Assembly: GCF_000423025.1 (NCBI RefSeq)
Contig: NZ_AUHE01000012.1
Coordinates: 1 to 64,000 of the forward strand
Reading direction: 5' to 3'
Length of the DNA stretch: 64,000 bases
Origin: Gordonia shandongensis DSM 45094
GTDB lineage: Bacteria > Actinomycetota > Actinomycetes > Mycobacteriales > Mycobacteriaceae
A model generated the notes under the pieces. It was not told the DNA's origin and did no database searches. It saw nothing but the letters and a program-made list of their open reading frames with translations. A program made the position numbers and the translations under genes. This document shows, piece by piece, positions 37,400-46,662 of this stretch. Positions within the stretch are counted from its first letter, which is position 1. Every line of letters begins with the position of its first letter.

Positions 37400-39136
37400 A
37401 TGACCGCGACGATGATCTTGCCGCCCGGACCGGGCAACCCCGGGCCGGGTCCGGTGTTGCGTGGGCCCGGTGAGTTGGCGGAGCTGTCGGTGACGGTGAC
37501 CGATGAGGAGTTGGTGATCCGACTCCCGCGGCCCGCTGGAGCGGCCGGGCGGGCAGCGGGTGGTGATGATGCTGGGTGTGATGATGCTGGGTGTGATGAT
37601 GCTGGGCGTGATGATGCTGGGCGTGATGATGCGGCGATGATGCTCTTCGCCGCCCGCGCCGACTCCTTCCACGGACTGGTCCTCTGGCACCGATATCGGG
37701 CCATCTACGACCTGGCCAGCGACCGGATCGCCGAGGCGAATGCTGCCGCCGACGCCAACACCACCGCCGATGCTGCCGGGAACACCGATGTGTTCACGCG
37801 GCTTTATGATCCGCTGTGTCAGATCGCCGCCTCCTACGCCGTCGTAGCGGGGGTGCGGCAGTGCACCGCCGAACGCTTCGTCGATGAGGCCCTCGCCTGC
37901 TTCGACCGCATCCCGGCCATCGGCCGCCTCCTGCGCGACGGGGTCCTGACGCCGTTCTGGTTCCGCCGCGCCATCGAACAAACCGCACTCATCGAGGACC
38001 CCGACATCCTGGCGTTCATCGACACCGAAGCCGCCCACCGTCTCACGGTCATCGGTGGGCTGACCGCACGCCGGGTGGAGAACACCATCGCCCACGTCGT
38101 GGCCACGCACGACCCGGATGCGGTCACTGCCACCCGCGAGGACACCCGCGCCCAGAAGAAGGTGCTTATCGCACCGGTGACCGACACCGTCTCCGAACTG
38201 CTCATCACCACCTCCACCGAAGACGCGGTGCTGTGCAAGGACACCATCGATGCGGTCATCGCCGGAGTGTGCCGCCACGATCCGCGCACCAAAGGAGAAC
38301 GACGTGCTGATGCGGCCGTCGCCCGCCTGACCGGCACCCCGTTCGTCTGTGCGTGCCAACGCGCCGATTGTGCCGCTGAGCTCTCCGATCACGATGTGGC
38401 CGCCCGGTGTGCGAGCATCGTCCTGCACGTCGTGGTCCGGAAAGAAACCCTCGACGGCACCGCCGACACCCCCGCCGTACTGGACGGCTACGGACCGATC
38501 TCCGCCGCCCACGTCCGAGAACTAGCAAAACGCCCCGACGCGACGACTCGAGACCTGGACCTCGGGCAACTCCTGGACCGGACCGCCCAGCGAGGCAATC
38601 CATATCGGCCCACCGCCGTCCTCGACACGGCGGTGCGCGGGTTGTTCGGCACGTGCTCCTGGATCGGCTGTGATCGACCCGCGTGGCGGTGCGATCTGGA
38701 TCATGTCACCGAATACAACCACGCCGATCCGGGTTCGGGTGGGCCGACGTGCGCGTGCAACCTCAACCCCAAATGCCGCTTCCACCACGGCCTGAAAACC
38801 CACACCCGCGGCTGGCTCGACGACCAGATCACCGACGCCCACGGCACCATCTGGACCGAGCTCACCACCCCCGAAGGCATCACCATCCGCCGGCAGGCCG
38901 CCAACACCTGGCTCCTCCCCGAACTCGGACTCCTGCCCTGCGACCACAACACCCCAACCGGCACGACACGCCGAACAACCGGACACGCCGAGAACGCACC
39001 AAAACGCACACGGACCCGCCTGGAGGCCAAACACCGATACCGAATGCAGCAACGCGCCATCAACCGCCGCCACCGCGAAACCGACCAAGCACTCGCCGCA
39101 CTCAACTCCACCGACGACGGCCTGCCGCCCTTCTGA
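37400..39136 (+). CDS. DUF222/HNH endonuclease domain protein (13E12 type)
   Basis: 578-residue protein: proline-rich N-terminus, an Asp/Gly repeat (about 56-75), DUF222 helical domain (about 80-380) and an HNH nuclease-like domain (CSWIGCDRPAWRCDLDHVTEYN, CACNLNPKCRFHHG) with metal-binding His and zinc-type Cys, then a basic tail. GGGGAGG precedes ATG 37400; GTG 37373 is an alternative. A perfect LexA box upstream implies induction by DNA damage. The role is unknown; a DNA repair, degradation or mobile-element function is possible. Its tail is about 96% identical to the fragment at window position 1. Confidence 0.9.
   Translation: MTATMILPPGPGNPGPGPVLRGPGELAELSVTVTDEELVIRLPRPAGAAGRAAGGDDAGCDDAGCDDAGRDDAGRDDAAMMLFAARADSFHGLVLWHRYRAIYDLASDRIAEANAAADANTTADAAGNTDVFTRLYDPLCQIAASYAVVAGVRQCTAERFVDEALACFDRIPAIGRLLRDGVLTPFWFRRAIEQTALIEDPDILAFIDTEAAHRLTVIGGLTARRVENTIAHVVATHDPDAVTATREDTRAQKKVLIAPVTDTVSELLITTSTEDAVLCKDTIDAVIAGVCRHDPRTKGERRADAAVARLTGTPFVCACQRADCAAELSDHDVAARCASIVLHVVVRKETLDGTADTPAVLDGYGPISAAHVRELAKRPDATTRDLDLGQLLDRTAQRGNPYRPTAVLDTAVRGLFGTCSWIGCDRPAWRCDLDHVTEYNHADPGSGGPTCACNLNPKCRFHHGLKTHTRGWLDDQITDAHGTIWTELTTPEGITIRRQAANTWLLPELGLLPCDHNTPTGTTRRTTGHAENAPKRTRTRLEAKHRYRMQQRAINRRHRETDQALAALNSTDDGLPPF
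37565..37624 (+). repeat. Four in-frame 15-bp repeats in the HNH gene
   Basis: GATGATGCTGGGYGT at 37565, 37580, 37595 and 37610, encoding DDAGC, DDAGC, DDAGR and DDAGR in the disordered N-terminal region. Confidence 0.9.
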
Positions 39137-39158
39137 GCCCCGCCGCCCTTCTGAGCCC
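39124..39158 (+). repeat. Two 17-bp repeats (18-bp period) over the HNH stop codon
   Basis: GCCGCCCTTCTGAGCCC at 39124-39140 and again at 39142-39158. The first includes the TGA stop (39134-39136); the second is outside the gene. Confidence 0.88.
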
Positions 39159-39185
39159 GACCGTCGGCATACCGGCCACTCGGAG

Positions 39186-40445
39186 TCAGATGCTGATGAG
39201 CCCGTCCTCGGCGGCCTTCCCGATGTCCGTGCGGTGATGGGCGCCCACCAACGTCACACCGGCGAGCCGTTCATAAGCCTGCGCGCGTGCTCCTGCCAGA
39301 TCGTCACCGCGACCCACCACCGACAGGACGCGACCGCCAGCGGAGACCACGGTCCCGTCGGCGTCGCGCGCCGTGCCGGCATGCAGGATCCCCTCGCCGT
39401 CGGCGCCGCGGATCGGGTCACCCGTCCGCGGACGACCCGGATAGTTCTCGGCCGCAAGGACCACGACCACCGCGGCGCCGTCGTGCCAACGCAACGGCGG
39501 AAGGTCGGCGAGCGTTCCGCGCGCCGTCGCCGCGAGCGCCTCACCGAGCGGAGACTCCATCAGTTCGAGAACCGCCTGAGTCTCCGGATCACCGAAACGA
39601 CAGTTGAACTCGACAACGGCCGGCCCCTCTGCGTCGATCGCCAGGCCCGCGTACAGCAGTCCGTTGAACGGCATCCCCCGAGCCGAGAGCTCGGCGGCCA
39701 CCGGCGCGACCACCTCGTCGACGATGCGTTGCGTCATCTCGTCGGGCAACCACGGCAGCGGCGCATACGCCCCCATGCCGCCGGTGTTGGGTCCGGCGTC
39801 TCCGTCACCGACTCGCTTGTGGTCCTGCGCCGGCAACAACGGGACCACGGTCTCGCCGTCCACGAGGCAGAACAGCGACACCTCGGGCCCGTCGAGGAAA
39901 CTCTCCAAGAGCACGGGGTGACCGTTCTCCAGGCAGTCGGCGGCGTGAGCGCGGGCCGCCGAACGATCCGTCGTCACCACGACACCCTTGCCCGCCGCCA
40001 GGCCGTCGTCCTTGACCACCCAGGTCGGACCGAAACGGTCGAGAGCCGCGTCGAGGTCGGCGGGATTGTCGACGGTCTCGGCGCGCGCCGTGCGCACACC
40101 GGCAGCCGCCATCACATCCTTCGCGAACGCCTTCGACCCCTCGATCCGTGCAGCCTGCGCCCCCGGGCCGAACGTGTCGACGCCCGCGGCACGCAACGCG
40201 TCGGCCACACCCAGAACCAACGGAACCTCCGGACCGATCACCACCAGATCGGCGCCGATCTCGGTGGCCAGGGCCACGACCGCCTCCGCCGACGCGACAT
40301 CGACCGCATGATTGGTCGCCACCGACGCCGTTCCCGCGTTACCGGGCGCAACGTGCAGTTCCGAAACCGACGGGTCACGGTCGAGTCCGAGGAGCAGGGC
40401 ATGTTCGCGGCCGCCCGAGCCGATCACGAGTACGCGCACGGTCAT
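39186..40445 (-). CDS. purD: Phosphoribosylamine--glycine ligase PurD
   Basis: 419-residue GAR synthetase (step 2 of purine synthesis), ATP-grasp fold. Motifs: [51 protein letters not shown] and [16 protein letters not shown] 40445 lies just before the family start [12 protein letters not shown]. Converges on the HNH gene with 49 bases between. Purine gene on the same strand as purB/purC but separated by the plus-strand insert 35.4-39.1 kb. Confidence 0.96.
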   Translation of the reverse strand: MTVRVLVIGSGGREHALLLGLDRDPSVSELHVAPGNAGTASVATNHAVDVASAEAVVALATEIGADLVVIGPEVPLVLGVADALRAAGVDTFGPGAQAARIEGSKAFAKDVMAAAGVRTARAETVDNPADLDAALDRFGPTWVVKDDGLAAGKGVVVTTDRSAARAHAADCLENGHPVLLESFLDGPEVSLFCLVDGETVVPLLPAQDHKRVGDGDAGPNTGGMGAYAPLPWLPDEMTQRIVDEVVAPVAAELSARGMPFNGLLYAGLAIDAEGPAVVEFNCRFGDPETQAVLELMESPLGEALAATARGTLADLPPLRWHDGAAVVVVLAAENYPGRPRTGDPIRGADGEGILHAGTARDADGTVVSAGGRVLSVVGRGDDLAGARAQAYERLAGVTLVGAHHRTDIGKAAEDGLISI

Positions 40446-40459
40446 CAGGATAGTGGGTG

Positions 40460-40497
40460 CCCCGCGGTCGATCACCCCGCGGTCGATCGGTCGATCA
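40460..40497 (-). repeat. 15-bp tandem repeats over the LtrA-family stop codon
   Basis: CCCCGCGGTCGATCA (40460-40474), CCCCGCGGTCGATCG (40475-40489) and an eight-base partial copy ending at 40497. The stop codon of the LtrA-family gene (TGA, 40495-40497) is in the partial copy. Confidence 0.75.
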
Positions 40498-41709
40498 CCC
40501 CGCCGGCGTACCCCGCACCCGGTGCGAGACCTCCACGAGCAGCACCGGCAGCACCGGAGTGAGGCAGGCGACCACCACGCACACGAGCAGGCCGACGCCG
40601 ACCTCCGTCATCACCAGTCCCGCGACGAGGGGGACGGCGGCCAGCGCGACCATCGACGGCATCCGCGCATCGGGTCCCTCCAGGTAGTAGTACATGCCGA
40701 TGGTGCCCAGGCAGAACACGGCCAACGGGATCGCGACCGCGGCGTACACCGCGTGCTCGGAGATCACGACCTCCCCGTCCTCCCACAGGCCGACCACGTG
40801 CAGGCCGGCCCCCACCGCGGCGCAGCCGATGACGATCGGCATGCTGCCGTACCCCCACGGGAAACACTTGGCCGGATGATCGGCCAACGGCTTGCCGACC
40901 TCCAACCGGAAGTACAGCCACCACATCGCGAACGTGACGCCCATCGCGGACAGCCCGAGGACGGCCGTCGGGAAGCTCCACCCCACCCGTTCGATCGTCG
41001 ACTGCAACACCGCGACCGTCCCGACGACACCCTCGCCGAGGGTGATCACCACCAGCGTCGAATAACGCTCCACGATGTGCCGGGGATGCCACGGCGTGCA
41101 GGTGAACCGCGTCTCGGCGATCACCGGCCCCAGCAACTCCACCACCATGCACACCGCGATCGCGACGAGGGTGGGCACCAGAGTCATCGAGATCACCGCG
41201 ACCAGCACCCAGCCGACCTGCGCGACCATCGTCATCACGGCGTACGTGAGCGCCGTCGCACGGAAGCCGGGAGCCTGGATCGCCGCACGGAGCCACTGGG
41301 CGATCATTCCGAGCCGCATCACGATGTAACCGATCACCACGACGGCGAGGTCGACGTGCTCGTTGGCGTCGATGGACGCGAACACCGGCGGCAGACCGAT
41401 CGCGATGACCGCCACGCCGACCATCTGGACCAGAGTCAGCAGCCGGTACACCCAGTCGTCGGTGTCGAAAGCCGACGCGAACCACGCGAAGTTGATCCAC
41501 GCCCACGCCGCAGCGAACGTCGCGATGCAGTAGCCGACCACCGCCGCACGGTAGTGGCCGACGGCGAGATACTCGGCGAGCTGGGTGCCGGCGACGGAGA
41601 ACGCCACGACGAAGACGAGGTCGTAGAAGACCTCCAGGTCGCTGGCACCGCGGTCGTTCTCGGCGGGGTCGCGTCCGGTCATCCGACGCAGGGCGGTGGA
41701 GATCGTCAC
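40495..41709 (-). CDS. LtrA-family membrane protein
   Basis: 404-residue membrane protein of the low-temperature-requirement A family, with about 11-12 hydrophobic segments. Typical start: [20 protein letters not shown], and later [26 protein letters not shown]. The molecular function is unknown. GTG 41709 has a -10 box TACCCT ending six bases before it and no ribosome binding site (leaderless). Divergent from the RecQ-like gene 40 bases away. Confidence 0.85.
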   Translation of the reverse strand: MTISTALRRMTGRDPAENDRGASDLEVFYDLVFVVAFSVAGTQLAEYLAVGHYRAAVVGYCIATFAAAWAWINFAWFASAFDTDDWVYRLLTLVQMVGVAVIAIGLPPVFASIDANEHVDLAVVVIGYIVMRLGMIAQWLRAAIQAPGFRATALTYAVMTMVAQVGWVLVAVISMTLVPTLVAIAVCMVVELLGPVIAETRFTCTPWHPRHIVERYSTLVVITLGEGVVGTVAVLQSTIERVGWSFPTAVLGLSAMGVTFAMWWLYFRLEVGKPLADHPAKCFPWGYGSMPIVIGCAAVGAGLHVVGLWEDGEVVISEHAVYAAVAIPLAVFCLGTIGMYYYLEGPDARMPSMVALAAVPLVAGLVMTEVGVGLLVCVVVACLTPVLPVLLVEVSHRVRGTPAG

Positions 41710-41715
41710 CAGGGA

Positions 41716-41741
41716 AGGGTACTGCCGCCCGCGCCGATACT
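41716..41741. promoter_or_regulatory. Divergent -10 boxes for ltrA-type and recQ-type genes
   Basis: Minus strand: TACCCT (41716-41721), six bases before GTG 41709. Plus strand: GATACT (41736-41741), eight bases before ATG 41750. Both fit leaderless transcripts in a 40-base gap. Confidence 0.55.
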
Positions 41742-41749
41742 GTGGCGGC

Positions 41750-43855
41750 ATGACGAGTTCCGAGCCGCCCCAGGACGCACCGCTGACGCCCGATCAGCGG
41801 GCCGTCGCCGACCGCGTCATCACCTCACTGGCCGGTCCCGACGCCCGATTGCGCGACGACCAGGAACGCGCCGTCGGAGCGCTCGCGACACCGGGCGCCC
41901 GCGTCCTGGTCGTCCAAGCCACCGGCTGGGGCAAGTCGGCCGTCTACTGGGCGGCCACAGCGGTCATCCGTGCCGCGGGCGGCGGCCCCACCCTGATCGT
42001 CTCGCCGCTGCTGTCGCTGATGCGCGACCAGGTGGCCGCCGCCACGCGCGGCGGACTGCGCGCCGCGACCGTGCATTCGGCGAACATCGACGACTGGTCG
42101 GCCGTGGAGGCCGCCCTCCTGGACGGTTCACTCGACGTCCTGCTCGTCTCACCCGAACGTCTCGCGAACCCCGGCTTCGGTCGGCGGGTCCTCGACGCGC
42201 TGGCCGGTCGCCTCGGCCTGGTCGTGATCGACGAAGCGCACGCGATCTCCGACTGGGGCCACGACTTCCGGCCCGACTACCGGCGGGTGTCCGATGTACT
42301 GCAGACCCTCAACCCGCAGACGTCCGTACTCGCGACGACCGCCACCGCGAACGCCCGCGTCACCGACGACGTCGCCGATCAACTCGGCGAGGCCACACTG
42401 GTCCTGCGCGGCCCCCTGGCCCGCCGCTCGCTGCACCTGAACGTGATCGACGACCTCGCCCCACTGGAGCGGTACGCCTGGGTGGCCCAAGAACTGCCGA
42501 TGCTCCCCGGGTCGGGGATCGTCTACGTGCTGACGGTGGCCGACGCCGACCGCCTCGTCACGGCGATCCGGACGGTCCACGGCGACGAGCTGCCCGTGGC
42601 GTCCTACACGGGCGGACTCGACGCCGACGAACGGGCCCGCCGCGAAGACGATCTGCTCGCGGGCCGAGTGAAGGCGCTCGTCGCGACCTCCGCCCTCGGC
42701 ATGGGTTTCGACAAGCCCGACCTCGGCTTCGTCGTCCACGTCGGCTCGCCGCCGTCCCCCGTCTCCTACTACCAGCAGGTCGGTCGTGCCGGGCGTGCCC
42801 TCGACGAGGCGATCGTCATGCTGCTGGCCTCACGCGTCGACGACGCCGTCTGGGAGCACTTCGCGACCGCGACCATTCCCGACCCCGACCGGATGAACCG
42901 GCTCCTGACCACCCTCGCCGAGGCGGCCGGCCCCATGACCGTGCCCGCCATCGAAGCGGAGACCGGCATCCGACGGGGCCGCGTGGAACTCATGTGCAAA
43001 CAGTTGGCCGTCGACGGCGCGGTCGAACGGTCCAGCGACGGGTGGTCGACCACCGGCCGTCCGTGGACCTACGACGCCGAACACTACGCGGGCGTCCTCG
43101 CGGTCCGTCGCCGCGAAGCGGACATCATGCGCGCCTTCATCCGCGGTGAGAAGTGCTTGATGCGCCTGCTCACCGAGTCGCTCGACGATCCGGCGGCGCA
43201 GGAGTGCGGACAGTGCTCGGTGTGTCGCGGCGAGGTGACGCCGGGGTTGGCGCTGCGGCCCGATCCCGAAACCCTCGCCGCGATCGGCGCCGTCCTGCGG
43301 CGTGACGCCCAGATCCTCGCACCGCGGAAGATGTGGCCGGGCGGCGAGTTCGGGACGCGCGGCCGGATCCCGGCGGAGTCGACGGCCGAGGCGGGACGCG
43401 TCCTGGCCTTCGCCGACGCACCCCAGTGGCGGGACGTCCTCGACGCGGCCAAGTCCGGCGATGGGCAGGCGCGGGCCGCGCTCGCCGACACCGCCGTGTC
43501 CGTCGTCGCCGACTGGACGCGCGCGGCGGGCATCAGACCCGATCTCATCGTGTCACTCGACCTCACCGGCGGTGACCTCGCCGAAGCGCTGGCGACCCGG
43601 CTCCGCGAGGTCGGGCGGCGGTCCGGGGGACCGCTCGGCGTCCGCGCCGGCACTCGACCGGGCCGCGAGGCGACAGGCGCCACCGAAGCCGTCTACTGGC
43701 GGGATCACCTCGAGCCGGTCCCGCCCGTCACCGGCGCCGTGCTGCTGGTGGTCGACGAGACGGGCAGCGGCTGGCCGGTCACGCTCGCCGCCGCAGCACT
43801 GCGCGACGCCGGGGCCGACGCCGTGCTCCCGCTGGTGATCCACCAGACGGCGTGA
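41750..43855 (+). CDS. RecQ-like DNA helicase with C-terminal phosphoribosyltransferase-like domain
   Basis: 701-residue superfamily 2 helicase. Motifs: Q-motif region RDDQERAV, Walker A variant QATGWGKSAVYW, VSPLLSLMRDQ, DEAH (VVIDEAHAISDWGHDFRPDY), ATTATAN, and QQVGRAGR in the C-terminal lobe. A zinc-binding Cys set follows (KCLMRL, ECGQCSVC). The last 110 residues resemble a PRPP-binding fold (VLLVVDETGSGWPVTLAA, about 664-681) in place of the usual winged-helix/HRDC. Unwinds DNA during repair or recombination; the role of the extra domain is not known. Leaderless ATG predicted. Confidence 0.9.
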   Translation: MTSSEPPQDAPLTPDQRAVADRVITSLAGPDARLRDDQERAVGALATPGARVLVVQATGWGKSAVYWAATAVIRAAGGGPTLIVSPLLSLMRDQVAAATRGGLRAATVHSANIDDWSAVEAALLDGSLDVLLVSPERLANPGFGRRVLDALAGRLGLVVIDEAHAISDWGHDFRPDYRRVSDVLQTLNPQTSVLATTATANARVTDDVADQLGEATLVLRGPLARRSLHLNVIDDLAPLERYAWVAQELPMLPGSGIVYVLTVADADRLVTAIRTVHGDELPVASYTGGLDADERARREDDLLAGRVKALVATSALGMGFDKPDLGFVVHVGSPPSPVSYYQQVGRAGRALDEAIVMLLASRVDDAVWEHFATATIPDPDRMNRLLTTLAEAAGPMTVPAIEAETGIRRGRVELMCKQLAVDGAVERSSDGWSTTGRPWTYDAEHYAGVLAVRRREADIMRAFIRGEKCLMRLLTESLDDPAAQECGQCSVCRGEVTPGLALRPDPETLAAIGAVLRRDAQILAPRKMWPGGEFGTRGRIPAESTAEAGRVLAFADAPQWRDVLDAAKSGDGQARAALADTAVSVVADWTRAAGIRPDLIVSLDLTGGDLAEALATRLREVGRRSGGPLGVRAGTRPGREATGATEAVYWRDHLEPVPPVTGAVLLVVDETGSGWPVTLAAAALRDAGADAVLPLVIHQTA

Positions 43856-43877
43856 GTCGAGTCGGGCGGGCCGACCG

Positions 43878-44306
43878 TCACTCGTCGGGGACGTTCTCCG
43901 CGTACCCCGACGACACCAGGGACGCCCGGATCCGCCGTGCCGCATCGTCGAGCGACTCCGGCGACGGATCCTGCTCGGCCTTGGTGAGGTCGAACGATTC
44001 GAGCGTGTACGCGGGGAACACGTGGACGTGCAGGTGCGGCACCTCCAGGCCCGCGACGAGCAGACCCATCCGCGGGGCGTCATAGGCGTCCTTGACCGCT
44101 CGGCCGATCTTCTGCGCCACCTCGGTGACGTGCGTGAAGGTCGGGGTGTCGATCTGCTCCCAGTGGTCGATCTCCTTGCGCGGCACCACCAGGACGTGGC
44201 CGGGGGTGACCGGCGCGATCGTGAGGAAGGCGACGGCCGTGCCGTCCTTCCACACGAAGCGGCCCGGAAGATCGCCGTTGATGATGTGTGTGAAAACCGA
44301 AGGCAT
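43878..44306 (-). CDS. HIT family hydrolase
   Basis: 142-residue histidine-triad protein that would hydrolyse nucleoside phosphoramidates or similar nucleotides. The triad HLHVHV is at residues 91-96, and the N-terminus SVFTHIINGDLPGRFVWKD with TPGHVLVVPRKEI is characteristic. The start ATG 44306 comes six bases after a TACACT -10 box, with no ribosome binding site. The -10 lies in a repeat array. Converges on the recQ-like gene. Confidence 0.92.
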   Translation of the reverse strand: MPSVFTHIINGDLPGRFVWKDGTAVAFLTIAPVTPGHVLVVPRKEIDHWEQIDTPTFTHVTEVAQKIGRAVKDAYDAPRMGLLVAGLEVPHLHVHVFPAYTLESFDLTKAEQDPSPESLDDAARRIRASLVSSGYAENVPDE

Positions 44307-44312
44307 GACCCC

Positions 44313-44381
44313 AGTGTATGAGTCGAGACAGTGTAGGAGTCGAGACCGTGTAGGAGTCGGGACCGTGTATGAGTCGAGATC
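44313..44381 (-). repeat. Four 17-bp repeats that multiply a -10 box upstream of the HIT gene
   Basis: GTGTA recurs at 44314, 44331, 44348 and 44365 in units like GTGTAGGAGTCGAGACC. On the minus strand this places TACACT, TACACT, TACACG and TACACG 17 bases apart, the first being the -10 box of the HIT gene. Confidence 0.85.
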
Positions 44382-44406
44382 CCGGGGCCGGGCGTCCGGT
44401 GGTGAG

Positions 44407-45834
44407 TCAGGGAGTCGATGCGACGGCCGAGCGGGGCAGCACGAACCAGAACGCGGCCCCCCGCCCCGGCGCGGTGTCGACACCGGCTCGGCCGCCGTGG
44501 GCGTCGACCAGGGCCGCCACGATCGACAGCCCCAGTCCGCTGCCGGAGCCGCCGCTGCTGCGGTGCCGAGACGCGTCACCGCGGTAGAAGCGTTCGAAGA
44601 CGTGGGCCGCGTCGTCGGCCGCCATCCCGGGTCCGTCGTCGGCGACCACCACCGTCACCTCGTCGCGTGTCGCGAGCACCCGGACGACGACACTCGCGGC
44701 GGGTCCCGCGTGGACCAGGGCGTTGCCGACGAGATTCCGCACCACCTGGGTCAAACGCGGCGGGTCGCCGCTCACCAGCGGATCGCCGACGTCGTCACCG
44801 ACCTCGATCTCGATGGTGCGGCCGGGCGCGGCGGCGCGCGCCGCCTCCACGGCATCGGCGACCAGGGGCACCACCGCCACGTCTGCGCGACTCAGGGGGC
44901 GCTGCGCATCGAGCCGCGCCAGCATCAGCAGATCCTCCACCAGCAGACTCATCCGGTCGGCTTCCGAACCGATGCGCGCGACGGCGTCGTCCGTGTCGGC
45001 GGCGCCCATGGCCATCAGTTCGGCGAACCCCTTGATGGACGTCAGCGGAGTCCGGAGCTCGTGGGAGGCGTCGGCGACGAAACGACGCATCTTCTCCTCC
45101 GACCGCCGCGCCTGCTGTTCGGAGCGCGCGGTTGCGGCGAATGCGTGCTGGATCTGTCCGAGCATCCCGTTGATCGACCTGCCGAGGCTGCCGACCTCCG
45201 TGTTCTCCGGTGCGGTCGGCACCCGCCGGTGCAGATCGCCGCCGGCGATCGCGTGCGCGGTCTCCTCCACCCGGCGCAGCGGGCGCAGACTCGAGCGGAC
45301 CAGAAGCGAACTCAGGACGCCGATCACCAGGACCACCACGGCGCCGATGCCGACCTGCAACCAGATGAGGCGGCTCATCGTCTCGTCGACGTCGGTGAGC
45401 GGGACCGCGACCACGGTGACCCCGATTCCGGAGGTCCGTTTGACCACACGCCACCGCGGCCCGTGGCCGACCGACGCGACGGTCGTCGGCCCGGCGTCCC
45501 CGTCGGGGAGCGACTCCAGGTCGGGGCGGGTGGAGAAGTCGCTCAGGGTCACGGTGACGCCACCGGGCATCGTCGTCGACACCAGATACTGCGACGGCGG
45601 CCGCTGCGGTCCCGGCGGCTGCACGTGGTCGGTTCCGATGTTGCCCGGTCGCGCCCACCCGTTGATCGCGTCCCGCAGTCCCTCGTCGGTCCTCGACACG
45701 AGGTTGCCGCGCATCGCGGACGTGACCGCGAACCCCGATGCGACGAGGCCGAGGACCACCAGGAGTGCCGTCAGCGCCACCAGCGACACGCGCAGCGGCA
45801 CACCGCGCCGCGCGGCGGGCGGCGATGCGTTCAC
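44407..45834 (-). CDS. Sensor histidine kinase
   Basis: 475-residue membrane histidine kinase. Two membrane segments (about 14-36 and 160-182) enclose a periplasmic sensor. HAMP (SSLRPLRRVEETAHAIAGGDLHRRV), the dimerisation box DASHELRTPLTSIKG with the phosphorylated His, and ATPase boxes VVRNLVGNALVHA, VADDGPGM and GSGLGLSIV are all present. GTG 45834 overlaps the response-regulator stop (GTGA). Domain layout is that of the TrcS/MprB type kinases; the signal is unknown. Confidence 0.93.
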   Translation of the reverse strand: MNASPPAARRGVPLRVSLVALTALLVVLGLVASGFAVTSAMRGNLVSRTDEGLRDAINGWARPGNIGTDHVQPPGPQRPPSQYLVSTTMPGGVTVTLSDFSTRPDLESLPDGDAGPTTVASVGHGPRWRVVKRTSGIGVTVVAVPLTDVDETMSRLIWLQVGIGAVVVLVIGVLSSLLVRSSLRPLRRVEETAHAIAGGDLHRRVPTAPENTEVGSLGRSINGMLGQIQHAFAATARSEQQARRSEEKMRRFVADASHELRTPLTSIKGFAELMAMGAADTDDAVARIGSEADRMSLLVEDLLMLARLDAQRPLSRADVAVVPLVADAVEAARAAAPGRTIEIEVGDDVGDPLVSGDPPRLTQVVRNLVGNALVHAGPAASVVVRVLATRDEVTVVVADDGPGMAADDAAHVFERFYRGDASRHRSSGGSGSGLGLSIVAALVDAHGGRAGVDTAPGRGAAFWFVLPRSAVASTP

Positions 45835-46538
45835 GTGCGCGGCTCGCGCATCACGTATCCGACGCCGCGGAGCGTGTGGATGAGGCGCGTCGGCCCGGTG
45901 TCGATCTTGCGACGCAGATACGAGACATACGATTCGACGACGTTCACATCGCCCCCGAAGTCGTAGCTCCACACGTGGTCGAGGATCCGCGGTTTCGAGA
46001 GCACCGTGCCCGCATTGACCATGAAGTAGCGCAGGAGGGTGAACTCCGTCGGCGACAGGGGCACCAGGTCACCGGCTTTGAACACCTCGTGCGTCTCCTC
46101 GTCGAGTTCGATGTCGGCGAACACGATGCGCGTGGTCGCGTCGCGTCCCTCGCCGAACCCGCTGCGCCGCAGCAGCACGGCGAGTCGCGCCACCACCTCC
46201 TCGAGACTGAACGGCTTCGTCACGTAGTCGTCACCGCCGATGGTCAGACCGTTGACCTTGTCCTCCACCGAGTCGCGGGCCGACAGGAACAGCGCGGGCG
46301 CGTCGACGCCGTCGGCGCGCAGCCGCCGCAGCAGCCCGAAGCCGTCCATCCCCGGCATCATCACGTCGAGGACCACCACGTCGGGTCGGAAGCCGCGGAC
46401 CACGTCGATCGCGCGCGGCCCGTCGGCGGCCGTCACCACCTCGTAGCCCTGGAATTTGAGCGACACCGACAGCAGTTCGCGGATGTTCTCCTCATCGTCG
46501 ACGACGAGGACTCGGGCCGGTGCGTCCGCAGAAGTCAT
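45831..46538 (-). CDS. OmpR-family response regulator
   Basis: 235-residue DNA-binding response regulator, partner of the adjoining kinase. Receiver: acidic pair DDEE (about 14-17), phosphoacceptor Asp in VVVLDVMMPG (about 58), switch Ser in LFLSARDS and Lys in VTKPF. The winged-helix domain ends in VVESYVSYLRRKID and GVGYVMR. GGAGG is only one base before ATG 46538, an odd spacing, yet no alternative start is close. The membrane protein gene at 46663 is divergent and a likely target. Confidence 0.94.
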   Translation of the reverse strand: MTSADAPARVLVVDDEENIRELLSVSLKFQGYEVVTAADGPRAIDVVRGFRPDVVVLDVMMPGMDGFGLLRRLRADGVDAPALFLSARDSVEDKVNGLTIGGDDYVTKPFSLEEVVARLAVLLRRSGFGEGRDATTRIVFADIELDEETHEVFKAGDLVPLSPTEFTLLRYFMVNAGTVLSKPRILDHVWSYDFGGDVNVVESYVSYLRRKIDTGPTRLIHTLRGVGYVMREPRT

Positions 46539-46590
46539 GCCTCCAGCGTGCACAGCGCACCGCTGCCCCGACTGGCAGACTGCTGGGAAC

Positions 46591-46618
46591 TTCCTGTGAA
46601 CCGGACGGGAGTTAGCAT
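46591..46618 (+). promoter_or_regulatory. Possible promoter for the two-segment membrane protein
   Basis: -35-like TTCCTG (46591-46596), 16-base spacer and -10 TAGCAT (46613-46618); a leader of about 38 bases with AGAGGA before ATG 46663 would follow. Confidence 0.4.
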
Positions 46619-46662
46619 CGTCGGAACGGGCGCACCTGCGACCCGCGACGAGAGGATCCGAC

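Noticed and set aside
40445-40455. Leaderless promoter for purD
   Set aside because: CACTAT ends only four bases before ATG 40445, outside the 6-8 base distance seen at the other genes.
40312-43149. 945-residue open frame on the plus strand
   Set aside because: It crosses the start of purD and all of the LtrA gene on the opposite strand and the RecQ gene in another frame. The composition is Arg/His/Asp-rich shadow translation.
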